NCBI GenBank assembly: GCA_932521025.1
Contig: OW051473.1
Span: forward strand, 9,734,001-9,798,000
Length of the DNA stretch: 64,000 bases
Reading direction: 5' to 3'
Source: Oscheius onirici
Taxonomy: Eukaryota; Nematoda; Chromadorea; Rhabditida; Rhabditidae
Shown here: positions 11,412 to 22,512 of the stretch, in pieces
Numbering within the stretch: the stretch's first letter is position 1
Layout: every line of letters begins with the position of its first letter
Program-made: the position numbers and the translations under genes
The notes under the pieces: model-generated
Told to the model about the DNA's origin: nothing
The model's input: only the letters and a program-made list of their open reading frames with translations
The model's database searches: none

Positions 11412-12375
11412 ATGAACAACAACGTCTTGGAACATCTGGAGAGTGAGCTTAAAGAGTCTTTGGTTGAACTTCGCAACGCTATCGTACCATCTGAGCAGCG
11501 CGTCAAGGCAGTTAAGATGAACTACGAAAGAGTAAGCCTTAAGCAGTATTCCTTAACAAAAAAGTATTCAGACGCTAATTGAGATGAAGGAGCGAAAGGG
11601 TGAAAAGAAACGAGTCTCGAAGCCTTTGGAAAGTCTTCGCATTGTCTGTGATTCCCAGGAGGGACATGACAGCAGTGCCGACTCTGGCTTCAGCTCGCCC
11701 GACAGTCCACTGGGCCCGGTTGCTGATGGATTCTTCGGAAGTTCACTGAAGATGAGTCCATGCAAGCGGAGCCCGTTCGAAAAATATTCAAGTGAGTCTA
11801 AAATTCGTTCTTGTACAATTGTTGCCCTTTGACGAGCACACAATCTCTCTAGTCAAATATTTTGCTCGGCAGGGCAGAGTGAGAGAGCGCACTCATAAAA
11901 GTCACTTTTCAGCTGAATCAGCATTTCGCCAGCGGGCTGTTAGCGAGTGTGTGGCCGGAAGTCCCAATCGTCGTGGAATCCTCAAGATGCCATCTGTTGA
12001 CGACGTTACTCCACGGGTCAAACGTGTGTCAATCTGCGAGGAACACAACAAATTGTAAGATCTTTTATGAACTCTCTGGAATACGGTCACTTGTAGGGTG
12101 ACTTTCAATCCAACGCTCAGTCTCGATCAACAAGCCACACAGCGAAAAAAAAACGAGAAGAAGCGCCTTCAAAAACAGCGGAAAGCATCGGAAAAACAAG
12201 ACTTTGAGGTAGGCGGAAGCAGAAAAAAAAGTTATCAATCTCCTCATTTTTTTAGCGCGACAACTCTGTCGATCCGATCTGTTCCGACTTTGAAGACGAT
12301 TTCTGCGGACCTCGGTCAAATCGTCAGGACAGCGGTTTCATCAGTGATGATGAGGCAGAAAAGGCTAGCGCTTGA
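11412..12375 (+). CDS. Putative PP1-docking, phosphodegron-containing protein (237 aa)
   Basis: Five exons (11412-11531, 11572-11791, 11913-12054, 12097-12208, 12256-12375), all in phase. The N-terminal ~60 residues are helical and charged. Two DSGFxS sequences (DSGFSS near residue 77, DSGFIS near 223) match the beta-TrCP phosphodegron DSGxxS. RRGILK (GILK at 135-138) matches the SILK-type PP1 site, and 22 residues on, KLVTF (160-164), completed across the exon 3/4 junction, matches the RVxF PP1 site. The SILK-then-RVxF order is typical of PP1 regulators. A basic coiled-coil stretch (residues ~170-198) and an acidic tail follow. No named orthologue is recognised. Function as a PP1 regulator with regulated turnover is inference from motifs. 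Confidence 0.75.
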
Positions 12376-14394
12376 GTTTCAACCAAAAGGCTCTCTCGAA
12401 CACTCTCCGTTCAAATCCGTTCTCAAACTTAACAACCTTTAAACCGAAACGCAAACTTCCATGTAATGTATATAGTAGTGGGTAGATACCGACTAACACT
12501 TGTAGAATAGCTACCGTAGTCAAGCTTGTTGTATATAGTCTCTAATATCCGGGCTCCTCCTTATATTACGGTGATCTTATCGAATTATTAATGTGGGTAA
12601 CACCCGTCTTCCGGGATCTTCGTCTATGATATACTTGTAGATCGAAACAGTACAATTTCCTCCTCCGTTGTAATTATTATTAATGTAAGTAGTATGTACG
12701 AGCCGGTAGGCTAGTCTGCCCTGGTACCTTGTTCCTCGTTGTTGTTTTGTCTCGTGCAAATGAATCATTACGTGTTATTGCACTTTTGCTTGAAGATAAG
12801 AGAACTAAACCACGTAGAGCCTTATCACCGACAGGCCTTTGATAAACGGGCACGACCGATCAACATGGCTCTTTCTGGGGGGATAGAGAAAGAAAAAGAC
12901 AATCCGACCCGTTGTCGCCTTTGCGTGACACGGAAACACTGCGCAAAATAGCGACACAAAGAAGGTTCGGAAGATGAGGAAACCGTGGAAAAGTTTCTAG
13001 AAACCGCTTGAAGTAGATGCATAGATTTCACACAGACCGAGACAAGCCAGGGCACTTCATATGAGAGTGAGGCGGGCCTTCCTGACTGTGCCCCTTCTTT
13101 GAGGATGATTGACCTTGGTATGCCCTTTTTTCAGCAGAGCATGGCGAAGCAGAGGAGCATAATCTTTTCATTCGTCAAGAAGCGACTTTTTCTAGTGGAG
13201 CGTTCTTGGAAGATTCCTTTAAAGCATGCAGACTACAGGGAATTTAAATAGTGTGACGCTTAAAACAAAGGAGGATAGTAGCAAAGCAGATAGACAGAGA
13301 GAAGACAGAAAATAGACGCGGTTCAAACAACCCCCAAATTTCAAGAGTTTTGAAAAACTGAGCCCTTTTGGTCATCCAAAGCAAAAATATCGTAAGAGAG
13401 CACGCGATGATTCCCTCCATTCTCGTTATACTTAGCAAGTTCAGCGAAACTTTTACTCTTTGGGACATTTTCGCAACGGATTTTCTCTTGTAACAAATCC
13501 CCAGGTTTTTCAAAAGTGTTTGGTTACGCTCCGCGTGAGAATTCCTGACGAAAGACCAACCAGTCAGTTCGATCTGCACGTACAATCGGGTTACCATGTG
13601 ATATGACTGCTAAATTTGGACTCAGGATTGTTATTGCAGAACCACCACAGATCATTGTTTCTCATTTCGTCCAGTCAGTCCAGAGAGATGTGGACCGGAG
13701 ATTCAAATGGGATCAGCTGACCAGAAAAAGCAATGGCCTTCTACTCCCGCTGAAGGTCACAGCCGATTTTTCCAGGCGTTGAAATCGGTACAGAGATAGG
13801 GATTCAAGTTGTCGTATTGACATTCTGCGTCACTATGGGCACAAAGCTGAGGGTCCCCCAATGTGTGTTCTAAAGGTAAAGAAAGCTTGTTGCCCTGACA
13901 ATTTGCCAAAGAGGGATCTAGAGAAGTCTTCAAGAAACCTTAGGAGAGCGTCTCTTGGACTACTCTGACTATCCTACATTTGGAGAAACAGAGAAGGACT
14001 GAGAGACAGGAAGACAGAGAGACTGTGACAGTGAATGGATGGGCAGAGGTGACAGAGTGATCAGTTGGCTGAGGGTCCAAGACTGAGAAACAGCTGAAAG
14101 TACGATATGATGCGAATCCAGTGAAGTATCCAGTGAAAATGAAGCACGTATGGTAAAAGCAGTGCTTGCCAGTCTTTGCCACAGCACTTTGCAAAAGAGA
14201 GTCATATTTTCACTTAGCAAAGTTTTCCACGTTGTCCAACATTCCACAACCACGTACCATAAGCAGAATCAAGATATTTCAGTCAGTCTCCAAGAAAAAC
14301 CCAACCTTTTCAGAGACAAATTCCTGTTACCATACTATGCGCAAAATATTGTGAACCTAGAGACATTTTTAACTTCTGTTGCATTCTACTGAAA
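12376..14394. other. Intergenic gap of about 2 kb
   Basis: No supported exon. 13975-14035 is a degenerate GACAGA/GAGACAG tract of the kind also found at 32700-32945 (other strand), 39225-39250 and 63915-64000. Confidence 0.4.
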
Positions 14395-14890
14395 ATGAGA
14401 AGCACAAGGAGCACAGTAATGAGCAAAGTATTTGTTTGTTTGCTTAGCATCGCAGTCGCTGGAGGGTTTAGAAAACAAGGAACAAGTGCAGTTAGAAACG
14501 ACCATCAAAGAACGTAGCTATGATATCACATGTCAGTTGGTGTTTTCCCAAAGGACGAACTGTCTACCAGTCGGACTGTTTGGGGCGTCTACGGTCATTG
14601 TTCAGACGTGATCATGTCGCGCTACCTAGCACAACCAATTGCGCTTCCGGGAGCTGAAGCTACCAACTTGGCTTGCAGCTTGGGAGTATCACCTCATTAC
14701 AGACAAGAAGAGTAAGTGTTTGGATAACCTAATAATCGAAAGTAGACTGGAAAGATGGCTGTCTGCTGCCTCTGTTTACGAAGAAATGAACCCAGAAGAA
14801 GGTCCTGTACTCGCCGGGTACGAAATTCCCAAGTCTTACCGTCAAAGAAGTCGTGAGTTTTTGAAATTTTGGGAACTAACCCATCCTTGA
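14395..14890 (+). CDS. Possible small gene, unresolved structure
   Basis: ATGs at 14395 and 14419 open a signal-peptide-like frame (SKVFVCLLSIAVAGG). A second frame then reads SYDITCQLVFSQRTNC and a third ELKLPTWLAAWEYHLITDKK through LAGYEIPKSYRQR to TGA at 14890. The last two segments look coding, but no set of canonical introns joins all three cleanly. A short intron from GTATTT after the second ATG would join the first two segments but remove the signal peptide. This may be a secreted-protein gene with tiny introns or a decayed gene. No family is recognised. Confidence 0.3.
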
Positions 14891-17403
14891 ATCCTCCTAA
14901 ACATTGGGCTTCTTTCAGCTGTAAGAGATACTCGAGACTTTACGCTCGGTTCTTCAATACCAGTTTTTTTTTCTGAGGCTAAGATTACGTATTTTGAAGC
15001 TTCAAAAAAAATTAAAAGCTGTAAAAAGGATCTTCTAGCAACTTCGCAAGATTTGCTGGCAGTAACTTTATTTGTTGGTTCCATTTAAGTAGAAAAACTT
15101 GTTGCTTCCAAAACTTGCGTAAAAGTTTCGAATTGTGGACTCGGTTACAAACACCTTTAGGTTGTTCTGGTGCAAAACTAGCTGACTGACTTTAAAAAAA
15201 TCTGAGTAGATAATACAATTGCTACAAAAAAAGAAGATGTCACGAGTTTGAAGAGAAGAGATAGCCAAAATGAGAAAGGCCAGTTCGCCGAAGGCATCGT
15301 CACATTGCGCCAAGTTTCGAAATCTCTGCGAGTCCTTCTTTCTAAAGGTTTGGTCTTTGAACGGAAGGACTTTTACGCATTTAGACACACAAACAGGTTA
15401 CAGGCTTGAAAGATAGTGACACCGAACCAAACAAGGAACTCTAATTATAGAATCGCAAACATGGAAGAACACGGAAGCGATGTGGACGCAGGGAGCTGGT
15501 AATAGAAGACGGAGCGCCTTTGATGCACCGTGAGTTTTTTGGCACCAAATTGGCTGGCAATAATGGGCAAGCGAGTCTTAATTAAGGTTTTGATGGAGAG
15601 CCATGACGTCAGAATAAAAGTGGGTAGTGGTAGGCAAAGAGCATTTGGGGCAGATAGCTGCGCAGACAAACCTTAGACTGTCAACGAAATGTCCGCATTT
15701 TTCGCCTGCAGACCTGTCCATCAAAACATTAGACCTCTCAGAGTCAATAAGATCAAAATGTTCATTCTCTCTTCAGCAATCAGTTGTCACAAGATGATCA
15801 TTGGCAACATGCCCGGAGCATTTGCTCCCGCGGTCCTTGTTCCTCTGTAGACGCCTCCGTTCTTTCGAGAAGCAGCTGCCAGTGACTTGATCACGTGCCC
15901 TGACCGTGGACTTGTAAATACTTCCGTTATCTGGCGCTCGAATTTAGTGACCATTTCTGCTGATCAGGCACACTGTTACTGTTAAGTGAAATGTTTCTGA
16001 TAAGAAGCACGTTGAGTGCTTTGGTCACGCCATTTTGACAGGCCTAAGAATAGGTCAGCGTGGAACTTTTTACAGTTCTCAATGGCTGGTCCTCAGTTCG
16101 AATTGGCCTGGAGTTTCCAGAGCAAAAGCTATATGGTTGTCTTTCAAAAATCAATGAATTAGGCCCTCCCTCGACCATAAATTTTTCCCATTAAGGTTGG
16201 GACCCAGGCTCTGTTTAATAGCTTTCCGAGATCTCGTGTCCCCAAAGTAGCTGACGATAGTTCGTTTTAAAGCTTTTCATTCCTGTTTGGAAGCCAGTAG
16301 AATTAATGAATCGTTTCATGAATCAAGCAATTTTCCGTTGGTCATAAAAATCTCGCAGACACTATTCAACTTAATGGTTTTTCAAGCTCTCAATCTTCAG
16401 AACCTTTCCAAAGTCTACTCCAAGTTTTCACTTGTTTCTTGCTGGAACAGTTCTTCGAAAACAAGCTATCAGATTTCTTGCATGAACATCTGGGAAACAT
16501 TTCAAAATGCCGCTTCCATCGCTCTATTGTTGCCGGAAACAAAACGCCACTATATTACGTAAATTAGCTCGAAAATTCCATTACAAACCGCAACAAATTC
16601 CCGTGTGAAGTTTTGACGTCGCAACTTTACAGCAGCTCTTTTTTCAAAGTGTTGCGAGCTCGGCCATTATCTATTCATATGAGGAAGTCTCGGCACTTGT
16701 TTTTTGTATCATCCCGTCTGTTTTGTCTTCCCAAGCTAACTGGCTCCCTATCACGTGAATCGTCACGATTGTTAGCTTAGGTCACTTGATGGTCATTTGG
16801 TCAATGATCTGAGGGACAGGCGCAAAGTCTATTGTCTCTGGGTTTGTGCTTATCAGGTTCCAAGCTTTAAGCTCCCCCAGCCGTTTCACGTTTGCTCAAA
16901 CTTTTGCTAAACCTTAGCAAACTCGTGCATTTGACGTAGGTTAATGGAGTCAGCCTCGCGCTCCCAACAAAAAAGAGAGACTATTCTCGCAGCGAGAGAG
17001 ACCACTACTGCAAACGGGGATAGAGGGCACGTGGACTGCATGTGCTTACTTGCGCAGTGTGCGGCTGCAAGGTGGTTTCTTTCTCGGACTCCCGAACAAC
17101 TTTGTTCGCATGTGACCGCAGTTGGCACCAACACGTGGCCTTGTGGCCCCGCTCTAAAACCAGCCCTCTGCCATCTACGTCTTTTACCTTTTGGTCTTCT
17201 GCTTTCCTTCGTTCTTAAAACCCCCGGGTGGCGGTCTCCGCGCACCTTCCCAACACGTCATACGTACTTAATTATGCGCAACCTTTCGCAACAATCGTCA
17301 TATCCGATACGCCTTTGATCCTGGGCATCCCTAGACTCCGCCCTCTCTTTCTCCATATCCATCTCATTTCCTAATTTTGCTGTCTTCTACAGGTCTTGAC
17401 ACA
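14891..17403. other. Intergenic gap of about 2.5 kb
   Basis: No convincing exon on either strand. A CTTCTACAG acceptor at 17384-17392 lies 11 nt before the GSKIP start codon. Confidence 0.4.
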
Positions 17404-18646
17404 ATGCTGAAATCTGAACCTCTGCCCTGTGTTCGCTGTTCAGTTCACAACTCGCCGCCACTGTAAGTTCAAGGCATGTGATAGGGCAAACTATTCGCAA
17501 TCTTGCAAAAAGTTTGGGCGATTTATCCCAGACCCGGAAACGAAAGCCTAGTTTTTTGACGTCTCTCGAGAGACAGTGGCTCAGTTAAAATTAATGGTCC
17601 TTTCGAGCGGCGACAGCTTCCAAAAACCTTCATGTGCCGTTATTTCTTCGAAAGGTTTTAAGGGGCTCTAACTCGGGTTACCAAAAACGTGGCAGCCAGG
17701 TGGTCATGATAAGATTAAAGTTGCAAAATCAGGCTACAATGAAACATTTACAGATCGCTCTCCTTGCACAAAGTCAGCACATTGAACCGTTCCTGTGCCA
17801 GTACGAATCCCGGAAGCAGAGGCGAGTCGTCGCTGGAATTGGAAGCCATCGGTTAGTTATTCAGCGTCATTTTACGCTAAAAAGACACGTGGGGTATAAA
17901 ATTACACACAATTTTTATCAAAGAGAACGAGATTGGTCGGGGATGCCCACGCTTCTGAATCATAAGGACCGGAAATGGAGTTTTTCACCCTGTTTTATTG
18001 AATACTAAACTATTAAGTTTTTTCAGCCGCCGTCCACGAGCTGTCCTTTGCCGTCGATTCTATTAGTGTCAGTGAAATGTTGCCAAGAACGCCGGACCTT
18101 ATTTTCGTCAACGTGAACACGATTGAAGGTACGGTTTTGCAATCACTCTGTCTGCCCAGTTCAATCGGTTCAATGGGAAAAAGACTTCGGTTTCGTTCCC
18201 CCTCCTAATCGCTTCCCGACCCTTGTCACACAGTTTGATCTTTGTACCACCGATTTGGCAACCTTGGTCCAGCACGTGCTGTTTGCTACATTCTCAAGAG
18301 AAATTACTGAATGGAACACGATAATCAATTACCATTGTTTCAGGTCAACCGTACTGCCTTGAGCTGACACTGAAAGGATGGAGAATCACCTCTCTTCGGC
18401 ATGACTGTATGATTGGAGATTTTACCAGACTCGAACTTTTTACCAAATACTATGACAGTTTGTATGATCTGATGGAATCAATTTCTCCCGGATACCAGGC
18501 TCTTTTCGATGAGAAAGTTGCCGCCAAATTGAGAGATCTTGAGGTAAATGAACGCTCTGAAAGTTTAAAAGTTTCTGTTTTAGACGTGTAGTGACGACGA
18601 GCCGATGACTCCTCAAGTGACAACTGGACAGCCAATTTTGATTTGA
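17404..18646 (+). CDS. GSKIP: GSK3-beta interaction protein (GSKIP) homologue
   Basis: Five exons (17404-17462, 17754-17851, 18027-18128, 18344-18543, 18584-18646) join in phase to give 173 aa. The core ELSFAVDSISVS, DLIFVNVNTIEG, QPYCLELTLKGW and LYDLMESISPGYQALF matches the GSKIP (DUF727) fold, including the NVET...YCLELT strand and the final LxxLSPxY helix. In vertebrates GSKIP binds GSK3-beta and the PKA RII subunit as a small A-kinase anchoring protein. The N-terminal 50 residues are divergent and serine-rich, and the acidic tail ends at TGA 18644-18646. AATAAA at 18791. Exon 2 supplies exactly the phase change needed between exons 1 and 3. Confidence 0.85.
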
Positions 18647-19360
18647 TTCCATTGCCAATGCTTGTATCTACGTGGTTCGTGATTATTAGTAGCTCAGCTC
18701 GACCCGGGTTCCATTGCACATTAGACAAAAAACGCCAACAGAACTTGTACATTCTATTCCATCAAATGTTATTCCAAAGTGTTATTTCTTAATAAAGATG
18801 TTATTTTGATCAAACTTTCGCCTAAGAGAAGTCTTTGCTTTGTTTTTTACAGCAGCTGAACGAGCTGGTAGGCTAGAAGTGTCTGATGACATTGCCAAGC
18901 GGAAACAAACGAAAAAAAAATGGGCAGCAAGACCATGACTGTGAAGAACGTTTACCGATGATCTTAAAGATTTTCGACAGGAATCGGACGTCGGTCAATC
19001 TGCTGGGAACATTTCTTTTTTTACTGCAAGCTCGATCTGTTTTCTCTAGTCTGGAAGAGGTTTCGTGCTGCTAGCATATTCATGAGAGATCTTTCTTGAT
19101 CACCGACTGACTCTCAGATTCTTTGGAACTGGTCTTTGGGAGAAAGCCGAGTGGCTTTCAGATCGTCAGAGCCGTTGGTCGAGTCGAACCGTCTATCACC
19201 CTTCCACTTTTCCTTGACTGACTGGGGCTGCTGTTGCTCCCTGCGAGAAAACTTCTTGAGAGTCATCCACTCGGTCTTTCCTGACTGTGAATGAAATTAA
19301 TAGGCAACGTTCGTTGGAAAATATGGGTCATAAAACTGTTGAAACGTTCCTAGAAAAAAG
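18647..19360. other. GSKIP 3' UTR and intergenic region
   Basis: AATAAA at 18791-18796. Nothing further is recognised up to the tRNA-like element starting at 19361. Confidence 0.4.
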
Positions 19361-19458
19361 GCAAAAAGATTTGCCCCGGGGAGGAATTGAAAAAAGTCTG
19401 CTCACAAGGGGAGTCAGTTCCCAAGGTCGCCGCTCTAACCACTGAGCTACCGGGGCGC
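19361..19458 (-). repeat. tRNA-derived repeat (degenerate)
   Basis: On the minus strand an A-box-like GGTAGCTCAGTGGTTAGAGC is followed by GACCTTGGGAACTG...CCCCTTGTGAGCAGAC, then a mutated B box, then GGGGCAAATCTTTTTGCC. It shares the CTTGGGAA, CCCCTTGTGAG and GCAAATCTTTTTGC segments with the elements at 42777, 50880 and 62201. The mutated B box argues against a working tRNA. Confidence 0.6.
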
Positions 19459-19578
19459 TGCGGACAAAGATTCTTTTCGCATTTATGAGAGTGCGGGTGT
19501 GTCACGTTTTTCTCTTATTTCGAGTGCTCCTGCTCTGAAGCTTTGTACTTGAGGGCACCGAAGACTTCCTACACTCGT

Positions 19579-19668
19579 GCCTTTATAGCTCAGTGGTAGA
19601 GCTGCCGGGAACTAACAACCCCGGAGGTCGATGGTTCGAATCCGTCTAAGGGCAAACATTTTTGCCTT
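19579..19668 (+). repeat. tRNA-like element with good acceptor, D and T arms
   Basis: GCCTTTA at 19579 pairs with TAAGGGC near 19654, the D arm is GCTCAGTGGTAGAGC and the T arm is GATGG-TTCGAAT-CCGTC. The anticodon region is about four bases too long, with an oversized loop inside a CCGGG/CCCGG stem. It is followed by AAACATTTTTGCC, the 3' tail shared with other copies. It could be an unusual intron-bearing tRNA, but the shared tail favours a tRNA-derived repeat. Confidence 0.5.
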
Positions 19669-19696
19669 TTTAGTCTAAGCATCTTTTTCCACTTTC

Positions 19697-19758
19697 TATC
19701 AGGTTGGATACTAATTGTTGAACTTTTTCTGGTTCACTATGGTCCCAAGCACCTAGTC
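19697..19758. repeat. Dispersed ~60-nt repeat
   Basis: ATCAGGTTGG..ACTAATTGTTGAACTTTTTCTGGTTCACTATG.TCCCAAGCACCTAG is almost identical to 50116-50177. Here it follows a tRNA-like element by about 40 nt. Confidence 0.6.
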
Positions 19759-19901
19759 AATGAAACCATCTCCGTACTTTTCTCCTCGCATGACTTCAAC
19801 GAGCTCTCCAATGGCCAAGTCTGCAGAACTGTCTCCAGAAACCGATCCAATAAAGTCATTCCTACTGAAACGGTCATACTAAACAGACAATTTGGGTAGA
19901 T

Positions 19902-20654
19902 TTAGATCCCAACCTCTTCAACTTTAATCTCATACTTGATCTCTTCTGGTGCTGGACACGAAAGGCTGAAGAAAAGTCTGAAGTATGTCGCCTTTTCACC
20001 GGGCAGTGCACTCGCATGAATTCGAGGAACATTCGGAGGACATTTTCCCTGGCAATGAAGAATTTCTGTAATGTCCAAGTAGCACCAGTTACCTCGGAGA
20101 GTACAGGCTTTCTTCACATCCTTCTTTTGCTCCGTTCCGCCACAATTGTGCTCCATTGAGAGTGTAAACACGTACTTAGCACCCGGAAAATTCTTGTAGT
20201 TCTTAACGCTGACATCCACGTTGAGTTCTCCGAAAACGATGCGATCATCGTGACTCTGACTGCTGGTGTGGTCCCAAGATCCTAGAGCTACATTGCTGAA
20301 GGGCTGTAATAGAAAATCACTGGTACCACTGGTCGAGCCGAGTTGATCATTGAGCCACAGCTAACCATCATCCCACTAGAACCTGTACTTTTAGCAGGGG
20401 GGAAAGGTTACCTCAAATACGGAAACTTCCCAAGTAAACGGAGCAGTTATGCAGATCAGCGTAAAGTCTAGCTTGAAAACTGTCGTCTTTGGCGGTACGG
20501 CAATAGAGGGACCGATTTGAGGGGAAGGAGCTTGTGCGGGTCCGTGAGTAATAGTCATAACATGGCAATGTGGAGGCTGGCAGACATCTGCATTAGCAAT
20601 CAGTCCACCGATTGCCGCGAACAGCAGAGCCAGTACAGTTGTTGGTTCAAGCAT
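19902..20654 (-). CDS. Secreted cysteine-containing family protein, member 1
   Basis: Exon 1 (20412-20654) begins with a signal peptide (MLEPTTVLALLFAAIGGLIA) and a proline-rich segment ending APFTWEVSVFE. Exon 2 (19902-20303) encodes a beta-rich domain with EHNCGGTEQKK, a spaced cysteine pair, HCQGKCPP and FSLSCPAP, ending at a stop at 19902; about 214 aa. The same pattern (CGG.xQ, C-x3-C-P, later C) recurs in the decayed neighbours to the right. A GTAACTGG...ACAG segment inside exon 2 could be a 27-nt intron, but it aligns as coding in the relatives. Secretion is inferred from the leader; biochemical role unknown. Confidence 0.7.
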
Positions 20655-21583
20655 TGGTACAAGAGATTACCCTTAAAGCAAACTATTTTTTACTGGATCA
20701 AAAAGGTAGAGAATCTAACGAGGACGATTTAGTGCCACAAGGGATGAGAGATTGGGAGCTACCCTGTCCTGTATCTATATTTCGGCCAGTTAAGCTCAAA
20801 CGAATTATCAACAATATATGGTTCTACAGATGGAAGAAAAGAGAAGATTCAGAAAAGAAGCTTTGAAGACTGGCTGGTCGACCAAACGTATCTGTTTTAA
20901 CCATCCCCTCAGAACTCATTAGTATTCTGCACCCAGTTGTCTTGAGATGATAGACGGACTGTCTTTTCACGATTCATTAGTATTCCATATAGTAATATTG
21001 TCCGTGTCACAAGGAAACATAACACGCTTCTCTATACTCAGAATACCGAGACAGTATAGCATTCTATAGTTTATTTCCAACAATTCTTTGAAAAGTGCAA
21101 GAGTCTAGTCAAGAAATCACAGCTGACTAGTGGTAGTATTTTTGAGTCGAACGCAGACGGTACATAGCCGCTTGGTAGCTTTTTGAGGAGTCTACAAAGA
21201 AAAAAGCCTTTGGCAGAGCGACCATCGAGCTGGGAGGCGTGTAGATCATGTCATCCAGCAGAGCCCCTCAAAACAAGTAGTTGAGAAATTGTAGAGGCAA
21301 ATTTTAAAAGAATAGTAAGATGGATGGCAATTCAAAGGTCTCAAGTTCGAATCCCCGATAGTCCAAAACGGGACGAGGGGAAAGGCTCCTGCCTTTCCTT
21401 GGTTGGGGTTCCGACTCTTCCTTAGTCGATCTTGCAGTGTTATCCAGCTATCTATTTCCCAACTGCATACCATTTGTCCTTTAATAATCTTTATAATGCC
21501 TCTTGTCACTCTTCAACAGTATCACCTTCCTAAAAGACCATTCCTCGACGAGACCAATCAAGGAATAACTTGGTGTTAGAATC
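20655..21583. other. Intergenic region with a partial tRNA-like B box
   Basis: GGTCTCAAGTTCGAATCCCC at 21337-21356 is a good internal promoter B box, but no paired acceptor stem or A box is clear, so it is treated as a remnant of the tRNA-derived family. No exon was found. Confidence 0.4.
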
Positions 21584-21855
21584 ATGTCCCCTGTGTTCAA
21601 AGAAGCTGTTCTGAAGTTTGAGACGAAAGTCTCCGAAGACTATGCAGGTATTGGTTTACTCTTGCGATAACCGGCTAATTGTAGGACCTCCTTGACTACT
21701 TGCAACAAATCAAAAATGACGAAGACAAGCCGGTTCTTCACGTTCGCGTAAAACTGTGCAGATTTGAAGATTTGAAGAATCTCTTTATTTGTTACAATCA
21801 ATATCTCGCAACAGTCACCACTGAAAACACATCGTCTATGAAGCAACATATATAA
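21584..21855 (+). CDS. Small unrecognised protein, two exons
   Basis: Exon 1 (21584-21643) encodes MSPVFKEAVLKFETKVSEDY and exon 2 (21685-21855) DLLDYLQQIKNDEDKPVLHV onward to TAA, about 76 aa. The frames join only through a 41-nt GC-AG intron (TAT|GCAGGT...TTGTAG); the overlapping GT donor one codon later leads to an immediate stop. The charged helical character suggests a cytosolic protein. No family is recognised. It sits tail-to-tail with the decayed secreted-family copy. Confidence 0.4.
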
Positions 21856-21898
21856 GCCGAGAGCCCACAGAAGTATCGTCTTTCACCCAAAACCTCCA

Positions 21899-22512
21899 TT
21901 ATGTATATCTCGGGTTCGATTCCTCTCGAAGAAAAATCTTTTTGCAAAACTTTAGGAAGGATGCACTCGTTGCCCCGATGAGATGGAATTCGATTTCAAT
22001 TAGCATCGTGTACTTGTCACCAGCGGCACCGTCTCCGTGATCTTTGTTTTCGTGTATCCCATTGCAACTATTGTCCTTACAGATTGGCACAAAATCGGAA
22101 AGGATCCTCTTCTTTGCGGCAAAAGTATGAATGTCTTTTTCCGGAACCATCTGATACAGTTTATATAAGCAGGAAGAAAGAAAACCTGATAAATCCAAAC
22201 GTGGTAACTGGGATTTGTCGCGGAACACTTGAATTCGTTAGAAATCTTCGAAAGAAAAGCAGTGTTCATGTCAGTGGCAGGAGGAGGCGGACAGTTTCCT
22301 TTGCATTCGATCGTTTTTCCTTAATTCACTACCAAAGTGTTTTCGGAGATGAAGCTGTTCATTATCTTTCTGGAAAGCACTTGGTTCGTTCCGCCACAGT
22401 CGTGTTCAATCCGTGTGGTAAAATAGTAATGGTCGTGAGGTTTCACAAAATTCTGGCCTTTAACATCCACAATTTCCATTTTCGTAGCACTCGTATCAAG
22501 TGAGTAGTGATA
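21899..22512 (-). pseudogene. Secreted-family member 3, apparently decayed
   Basis: An exon opening after TTTTTCAG at 22512 reads a domain homologous to member 1: EHDCGGTNQ, then EC-KGNCPP, then FKCSATNP and HVWIYQ. A TAA lies in frame at 22321-22323 between the CGG and C-x3-C motifs, where members 1 and 2 are open. A second exon (from 22150 leftward) adds a related segment (DFVPICKDNSCNG...IEIEFHLIG) and its stop at 21899 lies inside a tRNA-like repeat. No first exon with a signal peptide was found. A pseudogene is the simplest reading. Confidence 0.5.
21901..21946 (+). repeat. Truncated tRNA-derived repeat tail
   Basis: CTCGGGTTCGATTCCTCTCG (B box region) is followed by AAGAAAAATCTTTTTGCA, the characteristic 3' tail of this window's tRNA-like family. 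The 5' half is absent. It overlaps the 3' end of the decayed secreted-family copy on the opposite strand. Confidence 0.55.

Noticed and set aside
19579-19654. Functional tRNA gene
   Set aside because: Acceptor, D and T arms pair, but the anticodon loop is oversized and the 3' flank is shared with other dispersed copies, so it is listed as a repeat.
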